Source: Datnioides undecimradiatus (taxonomy: Eukaryota > Chordata > Actinopteri > Lobotiformes > Datnioididae). From it: a stretch of DNA of 64,000 nucleotides. The position numbers and the translations under genes were made by a program. The stretch is from the NCBI GenBank assembly GCA_008933995.1, contig WARS01000065.1, forward strand, positions 620,001 through 684,000. The letters run 5' to 3'. Below the pieces are notes generated by a model. It searched no databases and had not been told where the DNA came from. It saw only the letters and a list, made by a program, of their open reading frames with translations. Position 1 is the stretch's first letter, and each line of letters opens with the position of its first letter. Positions 32,901 to 44,679 of the stretch are shown here, piece after piece.

Positions 32901-35071
32901 GCTTGCTTTCTTCCTTCCTCTTACAGACTCCTGCGCACGTGTGTGTGTGTGCTGGCGCATCTGCTGTGTATCTGCACAGCATGTGTCTCCTGTGTGAGTG
33001 TGTACCTCAGGTTTTATGCATATATATATTTTAGATGTCTGATTTCTATGCTGCTCTTGATAGCTTGGGTTTGTTTGGGAGGACGTGCGTGCGTGTGCGT
33101 GCACGTGTTCCACTGAATCTGTTATGAATCTGAACAGCATGTCTCGACGTTGTAAATCTCATGCATCTGTTTTTGGTCTTTGTGGCGTGTGTGTGTGTGT
33201 GTCTGTGCGTGTGTGTGCGTGCTCAGGCATGTGAATGGATTTCTTATGAATATGGACATAACTGTTATAAATCTGATGCATGCTCTTTTATCTCTGTTGT
33301 GCATTTCTGATTTCCACTTACCTATATAGAGTGTATCAGCGTGTGTATGTCCACATGCATACATATCACGAATTTTCTGCATTTGTCTCTATTGTAAATC
33401 TCTTGCATGACTTTGATGTTTAATGTAGACTACAGTACGTCAGATTTTTCCGCCTGTCTCACCAGGCTCTGTCCTCACAGCACGAGTTTGCATGTTGGTC
33501 GGCATGTGTGCATGTATATTTGTTTGTGTCGGTGTGTGTGCGTGTGCGTGTGTTTGCCTGCCTGCCTGCTTGTGTATTAATATGCAAGGGAAACAGCTGG
33601 CGTGGCTAATGGCTGTCCCTCCCCACGTCCCTCCCAGATCCCATTCTCTCCTCCACACTCTGCTCATTCAACTGAGCACTGCCTCTTCTTCTTCTCCTGC
33701 TCTTCTCTCTCCTCCTTGAGGCTCAAACAGAAGCAGGTGTGTGTGTGTGTGTGTGTTAGAGAGGTTGATACTGAGGCATAGAGATAGGGGGAGCAAATGC
33801 TGAAAATGAGAGAAGGTTGAAAATAGGTGAATGTGGGATTAGTGTAGCAGAATTATTTACAGTAATGATGAAAGAAGGGAGATTGCATTAGTCTATGGAA
33901 CAGTAATGTAATCACCATGCAAATTTAAATTAAAACTAACAGCATGGTCTTGAAGTCCAGAGAGAATGAAAGAGAAGTGTAGGAGTAGGAGGAAGAGAGA
34001 GGTTCAGCATAAGCGAGTTCAATTAGCAGAATTTAGCCTATTAATTAGTGCTATTAGCAACACCACGCTGGGGTGTTACTTAGTGAGCGTGTGTGTGTGT
34101 GTGTGTGTCCGTTTGAGATTTGACATGAAAGTGACTTGTTAAGAGCCATAAACAAGAAGCTTTGAAATGCCAGAAACAAAATACACACACACAAATGCAT
34201 GTTATGGAGATGTGGTTTGCATTAGCATTTTTGAGTGCATTCCTGCTCCTAGTTGCACAAACTCACTTCCACACACAAGCACAGAGCAGTTTGTAGTGTG
34301 TGCAGCAGTGCAGGCCGCTTTAACCCCCGTGCGTTTGTGTGTGTGCGCGCGCGCGTGCGTGCGTGTGCCAGGCTGTCGTGAAGTGGGCGCAGTTCGACGT
34401 CCTGGCTTGCGTGCCTTTTCTTCATAAAAATGCCACTCAACTCCTCCGCTGAGGAATCAGGAGCAGCTGGCGGCATTTTCTCTCTCTTTCTCTTTCTTTT
34501 CTCTCCTTTTTCAGGCCACTCTAGTTGCCTCTTCACAAGTCTTTTCCTCTATTTTTAGCTTCCTGCATTCATTTGTGCATTTCTCAGTTTATACCCTGAC
34601 TGTCTGGCTGCCTATCGCTGACTTTTTTTCCTTTTTTTTCCTTTTTTTTTTTTTTGTCTGGTTCGAAAAACTCACCAACTTCCCCCGAGTTCCAAGGCCG
34701 GGCGCTTCACTTTTCACCAACCCCAAAACACATGAATCATTTTTATTCATGATCAGACAGGCCTCTGAATGACACTGCTGGGGGCTCTAGGGGCCAACTG
34801 TGCGTCTGAGTCCCGCGCTATGATCGATGGTGAGAAACAGGGCTGTGTTTTTTCGTAACAGACACTCTTGAACTATGTTCAAGCGCAGATGAAAATAATT
34901 TGCGAGGGTGAGGTCATTATCAAACCGATGCACTGCCAACACATGTCCAAGCATATTTCCCTGCAGTCATACGCAGGTTGTATTGAGGGAGTGGGGAAAA
35001 TGATGGAGAACTAACAAAGGAAATCTCAGACCACCCTCCTCTCTCCCTCCACTGAGTCTGTGAAGCTCATC
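32901..35071. other. TG-rich and unique sequence
   Basis: Degenerate TG stretches at 32938-33230, 33500-33560 and 35280-35460 and short TG arrays at 33737-33756 and 34091-34109. An alternating CG/TG run at 34335-34365 is a Z-DNA candidate. The patch 34005-34070 (CAATTAGCAG, CTATTAATTAGTGC) looks enhancer-like. No gene recognised. Confidence 0.55.
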
Positions 35072-35086
35072 AGCGCCCTCTGCTGG
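35072..35086 (-). promoter_or_regulatory. CTCF-like site
   Basis: The minus strand reads CCAGCAGAGGGCGCT, one base away from the vertebrate CTCF core CCAGCAGGGGGCGCT. It stands alone in unique sequence. Occupancy is unknown. Confidence 0.5.
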
Positions 35087-37516
35087 CAGGAAGTGTCACC
35101 TCAGCAAGCCACTTGTTGCCTCCCTTCCACTCAATTGCTTTAATTGTGTTCTTATTTATATATTTCACCATTGATTTCTCTGTTGAAGCTGACATGGCTC
35201 TAATCAACAGCGACTGGCTGTCATGGTGTGATGGATGGAACAAAGCCAGTAAGCAAACACAATGCAAGACAAGTGTGACACGCTTGTGTGTGTGTGCGTC
35301 TGTGTGAGTCACTGTGTGTATCTGTTTGTTTAAGTGTGGCTCCGTGTTCGTGTGTGTGTTTGCACTCCATCAAAGTGCGTCTGCGTACAGATTTGCCACA
35401 CCGTCCGACCGCGTGTGCGTGTGTTTGTGTGTATTTGTCCGCGTGTGTGCGCGTACGCATGATGAGCATGTGGTACCTGCTGAAGAAAAATGGCTCGAAG
35501 CAGGACAATGTGTCATAATTACGCTCAGGGTGTCACCGTGAAAACAGTGTTAAAGCCAGATGAGGTGGTGTTTACCAATATGAACATACAAATAGAACAC
35601 CATATTGGTGTCAGCTATCCCCTTCTCTCCTGCTCTCACAGCTCTCTCTCCCATCCCTTGTGGCCATGCCTCCCTTGTCTGTCACTTCCTGTGTGTATTT
35701 ATGGGTGTGTGCCAGCGCGGTAAATCTATGCAGTGTCGGCCCCATTTCTTCCCCTTGCTTCAGATATGAAAGAGAGAAGGGGGGGGGGGGAGTAGATCCA
35801 GGCTTGGAAAGAAGGTCAGTATATTACTTATCAAAGAAAGACAAACATAAAATCCAGAAATAAGGAAAAAAAATAGGAAGAGGATAGAAAGAGAAGCAGA
35901 TGGTTTACCCATTAGATGATGATATAGTATGGCATAAACTTTGAGAAACTTTAAGAAAGAAAGAAAAGAAGGTCAAAATTTAACCGTGTGTGCGTCGAGG
36001 TCACCAAAGATTGTAGATAATCTGTATAAAAGATCTGGTTTGTATTTGAATCAAATCTAATTTAAGACGACTTATCCAAACCAAATCAGTTTAAATCAAA
36101 TCAAATCCATTAAGTGCGGCTTTCGGCTTTCTTAAGTTACTTGACTGAAACACAGTTAAAACTCCAACATTCAAATGCGATCTACAGTCAGCCTTTGCTG
36201 GCTGAGAGGACAGGAAAGTCTGTCTGATGCTAACTTGCGGTGCCAATGCAGGTAGTGCGCCTTTTATGAAGCATTGCAGAAAGCAAGCGTGAGGAGGTCC
36301 AGGGGGCGGATGGGCGCGCAGAATCTGTAACTTCCCTGTGACAACAATTAACATTAGCAACAGCCATCCCTGTTGTTGTCAGGTATTTTAGAAAGCAAGA
36401 ATTTAAAACAGATGTCAGGGGGTTTTTTTTTGTTTTTTTTTCTTAAAACTCCTGCAGTTCTGCAGTTGGCCACATATTGCCATCCTTTTAGCCAACAGTA
36501 TTGAAAATGTTTCTGTTCTGTCAAGTTACCTAGAGTATAACGTTGATTAGCAGCAGCTGAAATAATCTGACACCTGCTGCATTCGTTCTCCTAACCTGTG
36601 ATGATCAGCGATGATCAGCGGCAGCTCTCTCAGCCCGGTACCTGAATATTTTGTACTTTTTGCTTTGATGGTAAAAAAAAAAAAAATTAGTTAGACAGCC
36701 TAAAATATCACATCATTTGCTGACTTATTTCCAAACATCATATCTAATCCAAAATGGAGCCAGTTACCTGAATTTGGCTGTGGAGAATTAAGGTGCACAG
36801 AGAGTAAAGATGCAACAGTGAAGAAAAGGGAGATCGAGACTGTGAAAGAGAAAGAAGAAACCAGACACAAAGAAATAAGAGTCTCTAGAGATGGATGGAG
36901 GACTGAGAAAGAGGATGAGAAGACAAACAGCGAAGAGATTCAATTTCAAACATTACAATTCAATCAACACTATTCCTCCCCAGGCAGCAATAACTGCAGG
37001 AATGCATTAAAAACACATAAAAACATCACAAAGTTTATATTATACACTCCAAAGGTCAGGATTGATTCAAGACAGCGTGCTACACCTATACTATATCATT
37101 TCTTCAATGCAAAATGTATAAGTACATGAATGCTGAGACAGGACTGGACTGATGATCGCAAAGAGAGTGTGTGTGATGACTGTGAATGATAGTTGGCAAA
37201 ATGGGAAGATTGACGAAAGGAAGAGAGGCTGTGAAAAAAAGACCACACTTAGCCAAAGGAGACAGGAAAATGCTTGTTAAGAGGATGGTGCGATAAAAAA
37301 GCTGATAAAAGGAGAGAAATATGCTTTAGCTGGAGCCCGTACGAGCGAGAAATTATCTAAAATGATATAAAAGAGCTTTATGTGCGCTCGCATAAAGGAA
37401 AGAACACGCTTAATGTGTGGTACGCACTTTCCTTCCCTAAATCTCCCCGAAAAAAACATTTTCTTAAACGTCCTCCTCTTTTGTCGTTTACTTTCAAGCT
37501 CCAAATATCATAAAAG

Positions 37517-37517
<1 letters not shown>
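35087..37517. other. Unique non-coding sequence
   Basis: 35110-35240 is repeat-free and conserved-looking. TG-rich 35280-35460. A 9-bp stem (ACCAATATG / CATATTGGT) sits near 35573-35609. A G10 run lies near 35780. Short T and A runs lie at 36422-36440 and 36672-36686. Purine-rich 36815-36950. No gene recognised. Confidence 0.5.

Positions 37518-37548
<31 letters not shown>
37518..37548 (+). repeat. (TG)15 microsatellite
   Basis: Thirty-one bases of TG. Together with the CA array at 37767 it forms an inverted TG/CA pair about 220 bases apart. Confidence 0.95.
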
Positions 37549-37550
<2 letters not shown>

Positions 37551-37752
37551 AATGGATGTTATCATGCGTCGGGCTGCGCACACGCGCGTGTTTAAGAGAG
37601 TGCAGTAAGTGATGTTTGCTATAAGCACTGTGCCATCCATGGCAGTGAAGTGGTGTAATGTGTTACAGTCCATCCAATATCCAATATCAGCCTAATTCCA
37701 CTATTGAGCTACATGGCTGCCAGCTAGTACCAACTAATACTAAGCACACTCG

Positions 37753-37766
<14 letters not shown>

Positions 37767-37808
<42 letters not shown>
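37767..37808 (+). repeat. (CA)21 microsatellite
   Basis: Forty-two bases of CA preceded by (CT)6, the second half of the inverted pair with 37518-37548. Confidence 0.95.
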
Positions 37809-37809
<1 letters not shown>

Positions 37810-39031
37810 AAGTTCACAGTGAAAGTGATTTTTTTTTTTTTTCACACTGTTTTGGATCAAATGGTTGACTTCCATGTGTTTCTGTTTAACTAAAGCAAAC
37901 ATGCACATTTTAATTTACTAGTGAGGACTGTCCTCACCCTAAACCTGTACTGTCAACCCTAAAAACCCGACACATTTTTTAATAAACTGCAGGATGAACG
38001 ACTCACTGGCGACCACTTCTTTAGGGTTATCTATTCCCAAGGGGGCATTTTCAGCGTCACAGGATAGTAAAAGCCCAGTCCACTCACACTTACACAAACA
38101 TACACAGACGGCACAATAAACAAAATTTATGGCGCTTCAATTTATGCTGTAGTCCCGTGCGCAGCCACACACAGCTCCACGCAGGGTCGTATTTGTCTTG
38201 TACTTCATCGCACTGCGTACACTTCTCAGTTTGTAGAGGAGGAGTAGCATAAAATTGACCAATAAAGCGAATCTCTCTCTGATGTCATCACGCTGTGTCA
38301 TAAATATGCTTGCACGTAGCTGCACAGAAAATGTTTGGGTGTCAGCGCCGCAGAAGAGAATTTGAAGGACATCGCTTTGTGGTGATGTCATGATGACTTT
38401 AGGAGATGATGCCACCAGCAGGAGCTAATTACCTCATCTTTCATATCATAATCAATCACAGAGCTTTGTCTTTTTAACCCACGTGAAGGCTTATGAGATT
38501 CAGCGCCCTCCTAAATCACAGTGAGAGCTGCTGTGAGCTCACTTTCTCCCGTTTAGCATCTGCAGGAGTAGTTGTATATTCAGATGCAGCTGATGCTTCA
38601 GTACAAAGCACAGCAGTACACCAATAACAGTTCCCGACACTTTGTACAGGTCCATCCTCTTCAAAGGTTCGCCTGCAGTGAATGGCTGGAAACAACAGCT
38701 GCAAATGAGAAACATTTATTCCTGATTACCTACTGCGGCGCAGGTAGACAGGACACCACGTCTGATCATTTTATGGCGCGCTCATGTAAATGTTCTTGCA
38801 GGAATCAACGCTTTGTACTGGTTTAACTTGGGAGGAAGAAAATATTGGCTCGTGCACTTTCTGCAGAGCGCGTCATATTGTTTGCCGAAGAACACGCCGG
38901 CCTTAAAGTGGAGTTTTTATAACATGATTTATGCTGTGATGTAGTGGAAAATGGAGAAGCCTGGGCATCAGGAGACTTACAACAGCCAATGTAAACAAAA
39001 TTCAATTTCTTCTTCTTCCCCCTTAAAACAG
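37809..39031. other. Unique, partly conserved-looking sequence
   Basis: Repeat-free. 38400-38460 holds AGCTAATTACCTC and ATAATCAATCACAG. No protein-like frame. The final 30 bases form a strong pyrimidine tract (TTTCTTCTTCTTCCCCC) leading to the acceptor at 39031. Confidence 0.45.
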
Positions 39032-39123
39032 CCTATCTTCATATAACTTGCATCTGTTTGATGATACTCACCGTGATGTCGACGACAAATTTATGCCATA
39101 AATATTTATGTCGGCCTCTGAGG
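39032..39123 (+). other. Best splice-bounded exon candidate (92 nt)
   Basis: A textbook acceptor (C/T tract, then AAAACAG at 39025-39031) and donor (GAGG|GTAAGTAAAC at 39124) bound 92 bases of repeat-free sequence. One frame is open throughout (hydrophobic, starting YLHITCICLMILTVMS). A second frame reads SSYNLHLFDDTHRDVDDKFM and stops after P, which would fit a poison or alternative C-terminal exon. The minus strand also offers an acceptor (TTTACTTACCCTCAG) and a donor (ACG|GTGAGTAT) across the same interval, so strand is uncertain. No family recognised; a non-coding transcript exon is equally possible. Confidence 0.3.
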
Positions 39124-40117
39124 GTAAGTAAACTCTATTCTCCAAATAAGAAGGTGTATACAGAGATTAGGTGGGTTTCATTTTGATGTGTACAACATGT
39201 ATCAAAAAGCTGAAAATGGCTGCCACCCCAGCGCTGCCACAAAGGAGGAAAACACACTGGCGGTCAGTGTTTTAACATGGAAAATGAAGTAAAAGAAAGC
39301 AAACATGCAGGCTACAGCCCAGACCTTTCCTTTCTGTGTGGTCTTCTCCTGACGAATAGTGCCATTATGTGTAGTTTTAGACAGAGTGAAGCCCAGCGTG
39401 GCTCAAAAAAACACATATTGTATGAGTGGTTAAAGGGCTGAGAGAGGGAGAGAGAGATTTGCACACATCTCGCTTTGGCCTTTAAGAGGCGGAAGCTGTC
39501 TCTGATTTGTCATTTAGTGATGAGCACGTGAACAGAATAGGGTCGTGACTTTAACACAATACTAAGAGAGACGGAGAAGAGGAGAGGTGGGAGGGAAGGA
39601 AGGAACGATGGAGAAACGGGAGGATGGAGATAGAGGAGAGGTAGTAAGGGGGGGCAATGATAGGGATATGAGAGGAAACGGGGAAGACAAGGAGGGAGGG
39701 TGAGATCTAGTTGGGAGAAAGACAGAGAGGGTGGAGAGAGGGAGAAGGATGGAGTGGGATAAAAAGAAGGAAAAGGGCAGGACTGACTCATCCTGCGAGG
39801 GAGGAAGAGGAGGACTAGAGGAAGAATGGGTGGTAAACAAAAGGACGGATGGTGTTGATAGGAGGATGCTGAATGGTGCTTTCCGTCACAATATTTCACC
39901 TCATGGATTCTGTCAAGGGAAGCCGGAGTGTGTGTCTGTGTGTTTGTGTTTGTGTGAGAGGGAGGAGAAACATGTGAGTTCACAAACTTGTATTGAAAGA
40001 CTGACACGGTGAATCTGGATAACATCCACACATGCACACATATGTACACATACAGCACACACACACACACACAATTGATGAGCTCAGCCACATTCTGTAA
40101 CCCCTGTTCAATCACAC

Positions 40118-40156
<39 letters not shown>

Positions 40157-40588
40157 ATCAAATGAAAGAACACAACAAGCGTCCCACAGCTGGGGACTGA
40201 TGACAGAGAGAGAGGGCGTTCGACCTGCTGAGTGAACAGGCAGTATTTCCATACAAATCAATGGAGCGTCAGGCTAAGCTCAGGGACACATCAGGGGACA
40301 AGCCTGGTCACACAGGCAATGAAGCTGCACACACACACACACACACACCACATCAAGACATGCACGCACAGGAAACTGCAATCACCTGCCCTTTACACTA
40401 CGACGCACACCCACTCTCGCACACACAGCCAGCTGGCTGAAGATAGCACCCATCTAGAGGATGGGTGAACAGGCAAGGTTACTTTCACAGTAGAATCTGC
40501 TGCAGTGATGTCTCCCTGAAAACTTCAAATTTGTAAAACATTCCCTTTAATCACACCAAACTGTTAAAATGACCCAATTAGTCTGATG
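39124..40588. other. Polypurine tract and CA arrays
   Basis: 39545-39790 is about 245 bases of GA-rich DNA, which explains the Ser/Leu/Pro-rich minus-strand frame. CA arrays lie at about 40055-40073, 40123-40152 and 40328-40349. No gene recognised. Confidence 0.7.
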
Positions 40589-41220
40589 TACAGCATAGGA
40601 CAAAGGTATATGAACACCTCTGTCTTGGCACTTGTTTGTTTTTCATCATGGTTTTGTCCAAAGTTACAAAATGTGGCTAACAGCACAGCTAAAGTTCACT
40701 ATTGTTATATTTCATTTGTCTGTCAGTACAAAGAGCAAATCCTAAAAGGGAGCAGTTGTTCTGTTTGGTCTAATTCTGTGCTACTACTTCTATTCACCTT
40801 TGGACAAAGCAGGGCTGCTCGTTTTAGCCATTAGGGCAAGCTGTCGCTCTCCTGATAGTTGCTTTATATTAATCTGCAGCCATGAGGGTGGAAGCAGCGC
40901 TCTAATCCAACTCTGGATGAAACTGTATTTCCCCAAATGTCAAAATATTCCTGTAGCAGAAATCTCAACTCTACCTTATACAGTGATATGACATGATATT
41001 GCATCCGCCTTAGTGACAACAGTCTGGAAAAGGCCGATCCCTGTTTCAACATGACATTTTCCCCATGCTGTGTCATTTCCCTTATGTTGACTGTGAGCCA
41101 GGCCTTATATGTCAATGCCAAACCTCACTGATGCTATTGTGGCAGGACGGGTTGACATTCAAACATCATACTTGGGGTGCAGTGTTTGGGTGTCCATATA
41201 TATCTGGCCAGATATTGTTA
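40589..41220 (+). mobile_element. Internally deleted Tc1-like transposon
   Basis: The left end reads 'TACAGCATAGGACAAAGGTA' and the right end, reverse-complemented, reads 'TAACAATATCTGGCCAGATA'. Both match the Tc1-like fish terminus 'tacactatatggccaaaagtatgtggacacc' and continue into a shared ACACC. Inside, 'GTGACAACAGTCTGGAAAAG', 'TTTCAACATGAC', 'GAGCCAGGCC' and 'CCTCACTGATGCT' follow the order of the C-terminal transposase coding region on the plus strand. At 632 bp against about 1.6 kb for the full family, most of the transposase is missing and the remainder has stops. An old, inactive copy. Confidence 0.75.
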
Positions 41221-42429
41221 GTTGGTTCACTTAGCTCATCATTTTTAATATACAGTGAACACACCATTGCCCTTCTTTCAGATTTGCCTTATGAGCCCTG
41301 CCATGAAAGGACGTGTGTGTGTGCAATAAATATACTTTATGTTTCAAGTATTGCTGTATCTGCCCTCATCTGTCTGTCTGATACCCACTTGGGTTGAACA
41401 AGCGCATCAGCTTGCTGAGAACCAATTCAGGCCTTTGATGGAAAATGAGATATGGTTCACAGTTTAATTAGTTTCCACATGTGTGGCTATGTCGTCTTGG
41501 TTTTCGTCTTGTTCGCCACCATCTTTGCTCGCAATAGAGGTTAGTGTCACATCATCTTCAAGCCACAAATAAAATTCTGGGAGCAAAAGCTGGATACTTC
41601 TTATCTTTTTTGCCCTGAAGACTGTCAAATGTAAAATGAATTTCAGCCCAAATACAGTCTAATGGAAATGGAAATGCCAAAAAAACACACATCAGTCTTT
41701 TACAAAAAACCCCCCGTAATGTTCAAACTCTGCTGCACACCAATTTTATCTGCCATCATCTTTCTTTGTGATGGGGAACAGGAATTAACTATCACATTAG
41801 AGTAAGCATATTAAAAGGATAAGAGCATCACTGCAAGCCCAACAAAATTGTCCAGTGATGAGGAGAGAGAGGGAAGGGGGGAGCAGAGAGGATGGAAAAA
41901 GGTGAATGCTGTACAAATGAAGAATAAGGGTGGGGGGCAGAAGGGGAGGAGGAGGGGGCGCGAGACTGATGAAGGTTGAATTACCCTGAGAGCCAGGATG
42001 AACAAAGACAACGCGGAGAGAGTCCAAGCGAGGGCCATTCATGGTCTGCTGTTTGGTGAAATAAAACACAAGGATGGAGAAAGAGAATGAGATGAAGAAT
42101 TAGGGGGGGTGATCAAACAAGCGGGCAGAGAGGGAAATGAGAAAGAAAGCAGAGACAATTCATTATTAAACTGGGCAGGCTGGACAGCCAGAGACTAGAT
42201 GGATGAAGGGAAAAGAAAAATAGAGTTAAGAGGAGAAAGAGAGAGAGAGAGAGAGAGAGAGACATAGGAAATGAAAACAAACAAGCCATCATCCATCCCA
42301 TCCCTCCATTGTTGCTCAGTTCCCCTTAAAGGTCGCAGTTCTTTTCTTCTACCAGTGCCGACAGGAGGGAGGGAAGGACAACGACGGAGCGGAGAAAGGA
42401 GGGGGGAGAAATGGTGAAGATTTATTTAT
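41221..42429. other. Unique sequence, then purine-rich DNA
   Basis: Unique to about 41840, then two purine-rich stretches (41850-41960 and 42060-42420) with a (GA)13 run at 42236-42262. The pyrimidine-rich complement explains the Ser/Leu frames. No gene. Confidence 0.6.
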
Positions 42430-42600
42430 CGAGGGGAGGAGGAGTGGCAGCAGCGGCGGCGGCGCTTCAGAATTCTTGATCATCGCCACGGCGACCAGTC
42501 ACCTGGCAACGGGGTACACAATGGCTGCAGTAGCCTTGGCAACAGCGTGGTCTCCGCCGGGTACCCGGGGAGGATGATGAAGCGGGCAGCCAGGGAGACA
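42430..42600. promoter_or_regulatory. GC-rich patch with paired RFX X-boxes
   Basis: Two matches to the RFX consensus GTNRCC N0-3 RGYAAC lie 19 bases apart: GTCACC-T-GGCAAC (42498-42510) and GTAGCC-TT-GGCAAC (42530-42543). Upstream, CGCCACGGCGAC gives a weaker third half-match on the opposite strand. The patch also holds GGCGGCGGCGC and ends in CCGCCGGGTACCCGG, so it is the GC-rich exception in the region. RFX factors bind such sites in ciliary-gene and neuronal promoters and enhancers. Whether a start site lies here is unknown. Confidence 0.5.
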
Positions 42601-42990
42601 GGTAGACAGATGGAATGATAGGCAGAGGAGTGTGAGATGGAGGGCAGGAGGGTGAGATTCAGCAATAGAGGGAGGAACAGGAGGAGGAGGAGAAGGAGCA
42701 GGTGTGAACAGAGAGTCGGTATATCACACCTCAACAGGTGCAGAGGATCGGCCAAATGTGTGTAAAGATATAATGAGAAATGTAATGAGCTACTGACCAG
42801 GAGAATGGCCCACCATATGTGACCCTGCATGAAGGAAGGATGCGTTTGTGTACCTTATTTGTGTATATGTGTGTTTGTGTGTGCGGGTGTGTCTTAATGA
42901 AAGGCAAGTGACAGCTCGCCCAATCCCTGGCTTGCACATAGACACACCTTGCTTTTCACAGTAATTTCCTTTTTCATGTTATATATAAAG

Positions 42991-43025
<35 letters not shown>

Positions 43026-44679
43026 TCCCCCTTGGCAACTGCACAAGCTCTCAGGTTTTAAAACGACTACAGATGAAAGCCCTACAAATGATTCAAGTGG
43101 GCTTCACAAAGGGTGTGTGTAAGTTGATGAGTCACACGTCGGTTCTAAAAACCACAGTCTGATGCGTGAGGCCCGGCTTTATTTTCCTCTGCCAGAACTT
43201 TTGCAGTGATTCATATGTGCATCGGATAAAAGCTTATAGCATATTCATGCGAAACGCCCACACATACGCAGGCGTACGTATATGTTGTGACGCAACACTG
43301 ATGCAGACTGTGATGAATAAACATGCGAGACAACAAGAACGAAAAGTACCTCCACTAAAGTGATTAAAACCATAGTGGAGCAATACATCACCGGCACACA
43401 CATTCCCTAAATTAGTCCATTTTTAATTTGACATTCTGCATGGACATGATTTAATAGTTAACATTTTAGATAAGACTTATTGAGGCCTTGGGGCCCAACA
43501 TTGCAGAAATTTTGTCATTTTGTGTGCACGCGCGTGTGTTTGGAAGGGCAACTGAGATCGAGTTTGTGTTTGTATCGGTGTGCGTGTGTGTACTGTAGTA
43601 CAGCCTATAAGCCCATTAGCCCCAGGTTAAGTGATTTACAGCTTCAGCTTTAAGCCCCTCCTGCAATCTCATCCCCAACACCCCTGTCTATCTGCTCGCT
43701 CTATCTGCCTACCTTATCTGGGAGATTACACACACACACACTCACACAAACACACCTGTCAGTCTGCTCGTGTAGACACACTGCCAGACACAACTCGGAA
43801 CAGATCTAGAGCTAGCTGCGTGTGGAAAACAAATACAAGACAAGAAATCTTCTAATCACACATGTGCGCGCGCACACACATTTTTATATGCACCTCCTCA
43901 TTAGAAGGTGTTGTGCTCCTGGAGCCAAACACAAAGGAGGTGTTTCATCTGCTCTGTATGTTTGTTCTCATTGTGGATTCCCTTTGATATAGGCGTCCTC
44001 ATCAATGCATCTAATAGCTCCATACACTCTATCTCTCTGTAATGTTGAAAGTGTGTTTGTGTGTTTCAAAGTATGTATATGTGTTTAAGAGCGAGAGAGA
44101 GAGTGAAAAGAAAATGGTATGAGAGAAAAAAGTGTGTGTGTGTCTGTGTGTGTGTGTGTGTGTGTGTGCTTGCATGATCAACCTAATAAACTTCACGGCT
44201 GCTCTCTCACACAGCCACTTTTACAGAAGCGGCAAGCAGCCCTCAACCTCCGAGACAAAAGGAAATGTAGAAAGCAGCTCTAAGGACAGATAAAAGCAAG
44301 AGAGGGAAGTGCTAAATGATTGCTAGAGCTCCTGCATCACCCCCCCAACCTACCTCCCTTTACCTCCTCCTCCTCTTCTGCTCCTCCTCCTCCTCCTCCT
44401 CTCCCCCCGTCTGTCGGCCCCCGTTTTTTATTCTCTATTTCAAAGGGACAAAGAGAAAAAGGGAGAAACCAACGGCGGCAAAGCAGCAACTCCACTTACA
44501 AACACGCAGGCATTATAATGGGGCGGCCGCGGCGTTGCCACGACAACACACAGGAGGTGGGGTGGGGGGGGGGTACGGCGACACTGAGGCAGAGATGGGA
44601 GAAAGGAGGAGGTAGAGTAGGTGGCAATAAAGAAAGAAAGAAGGAGAGAGATGGAGGTTGTTATCTTGGGTGTATTTAC
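42601..44679. other. Purine-rich and TG/CA-rich non-coding DNA
   Basis: Purine-rich to 42710. TG arrays at 42997-43025 and 44132-44168, CCTCCT repeats at 44360-44410, a GC-rich patch with GCGGCCGC at 44520-44535, a G-rich run (GGAGGTGGGGTGG plus more G, 44553-44573) with quadruplex potential, and GA-rich sequence to 44655. No gene recognised. Confidence 0.6.
42997..43025 (+). repeat. (TG)14 microsatellite
   Basis: Pure TG array preceded by a short (AT)n run. Confidence 0.93.

Noticed and set aside
39510-40115. 201-residue minus-strand frame
   Set aside because: Ser/Leu/Pro-rich product of the complementary strand of a GA-rich tract, joined to a CA-derived segment.
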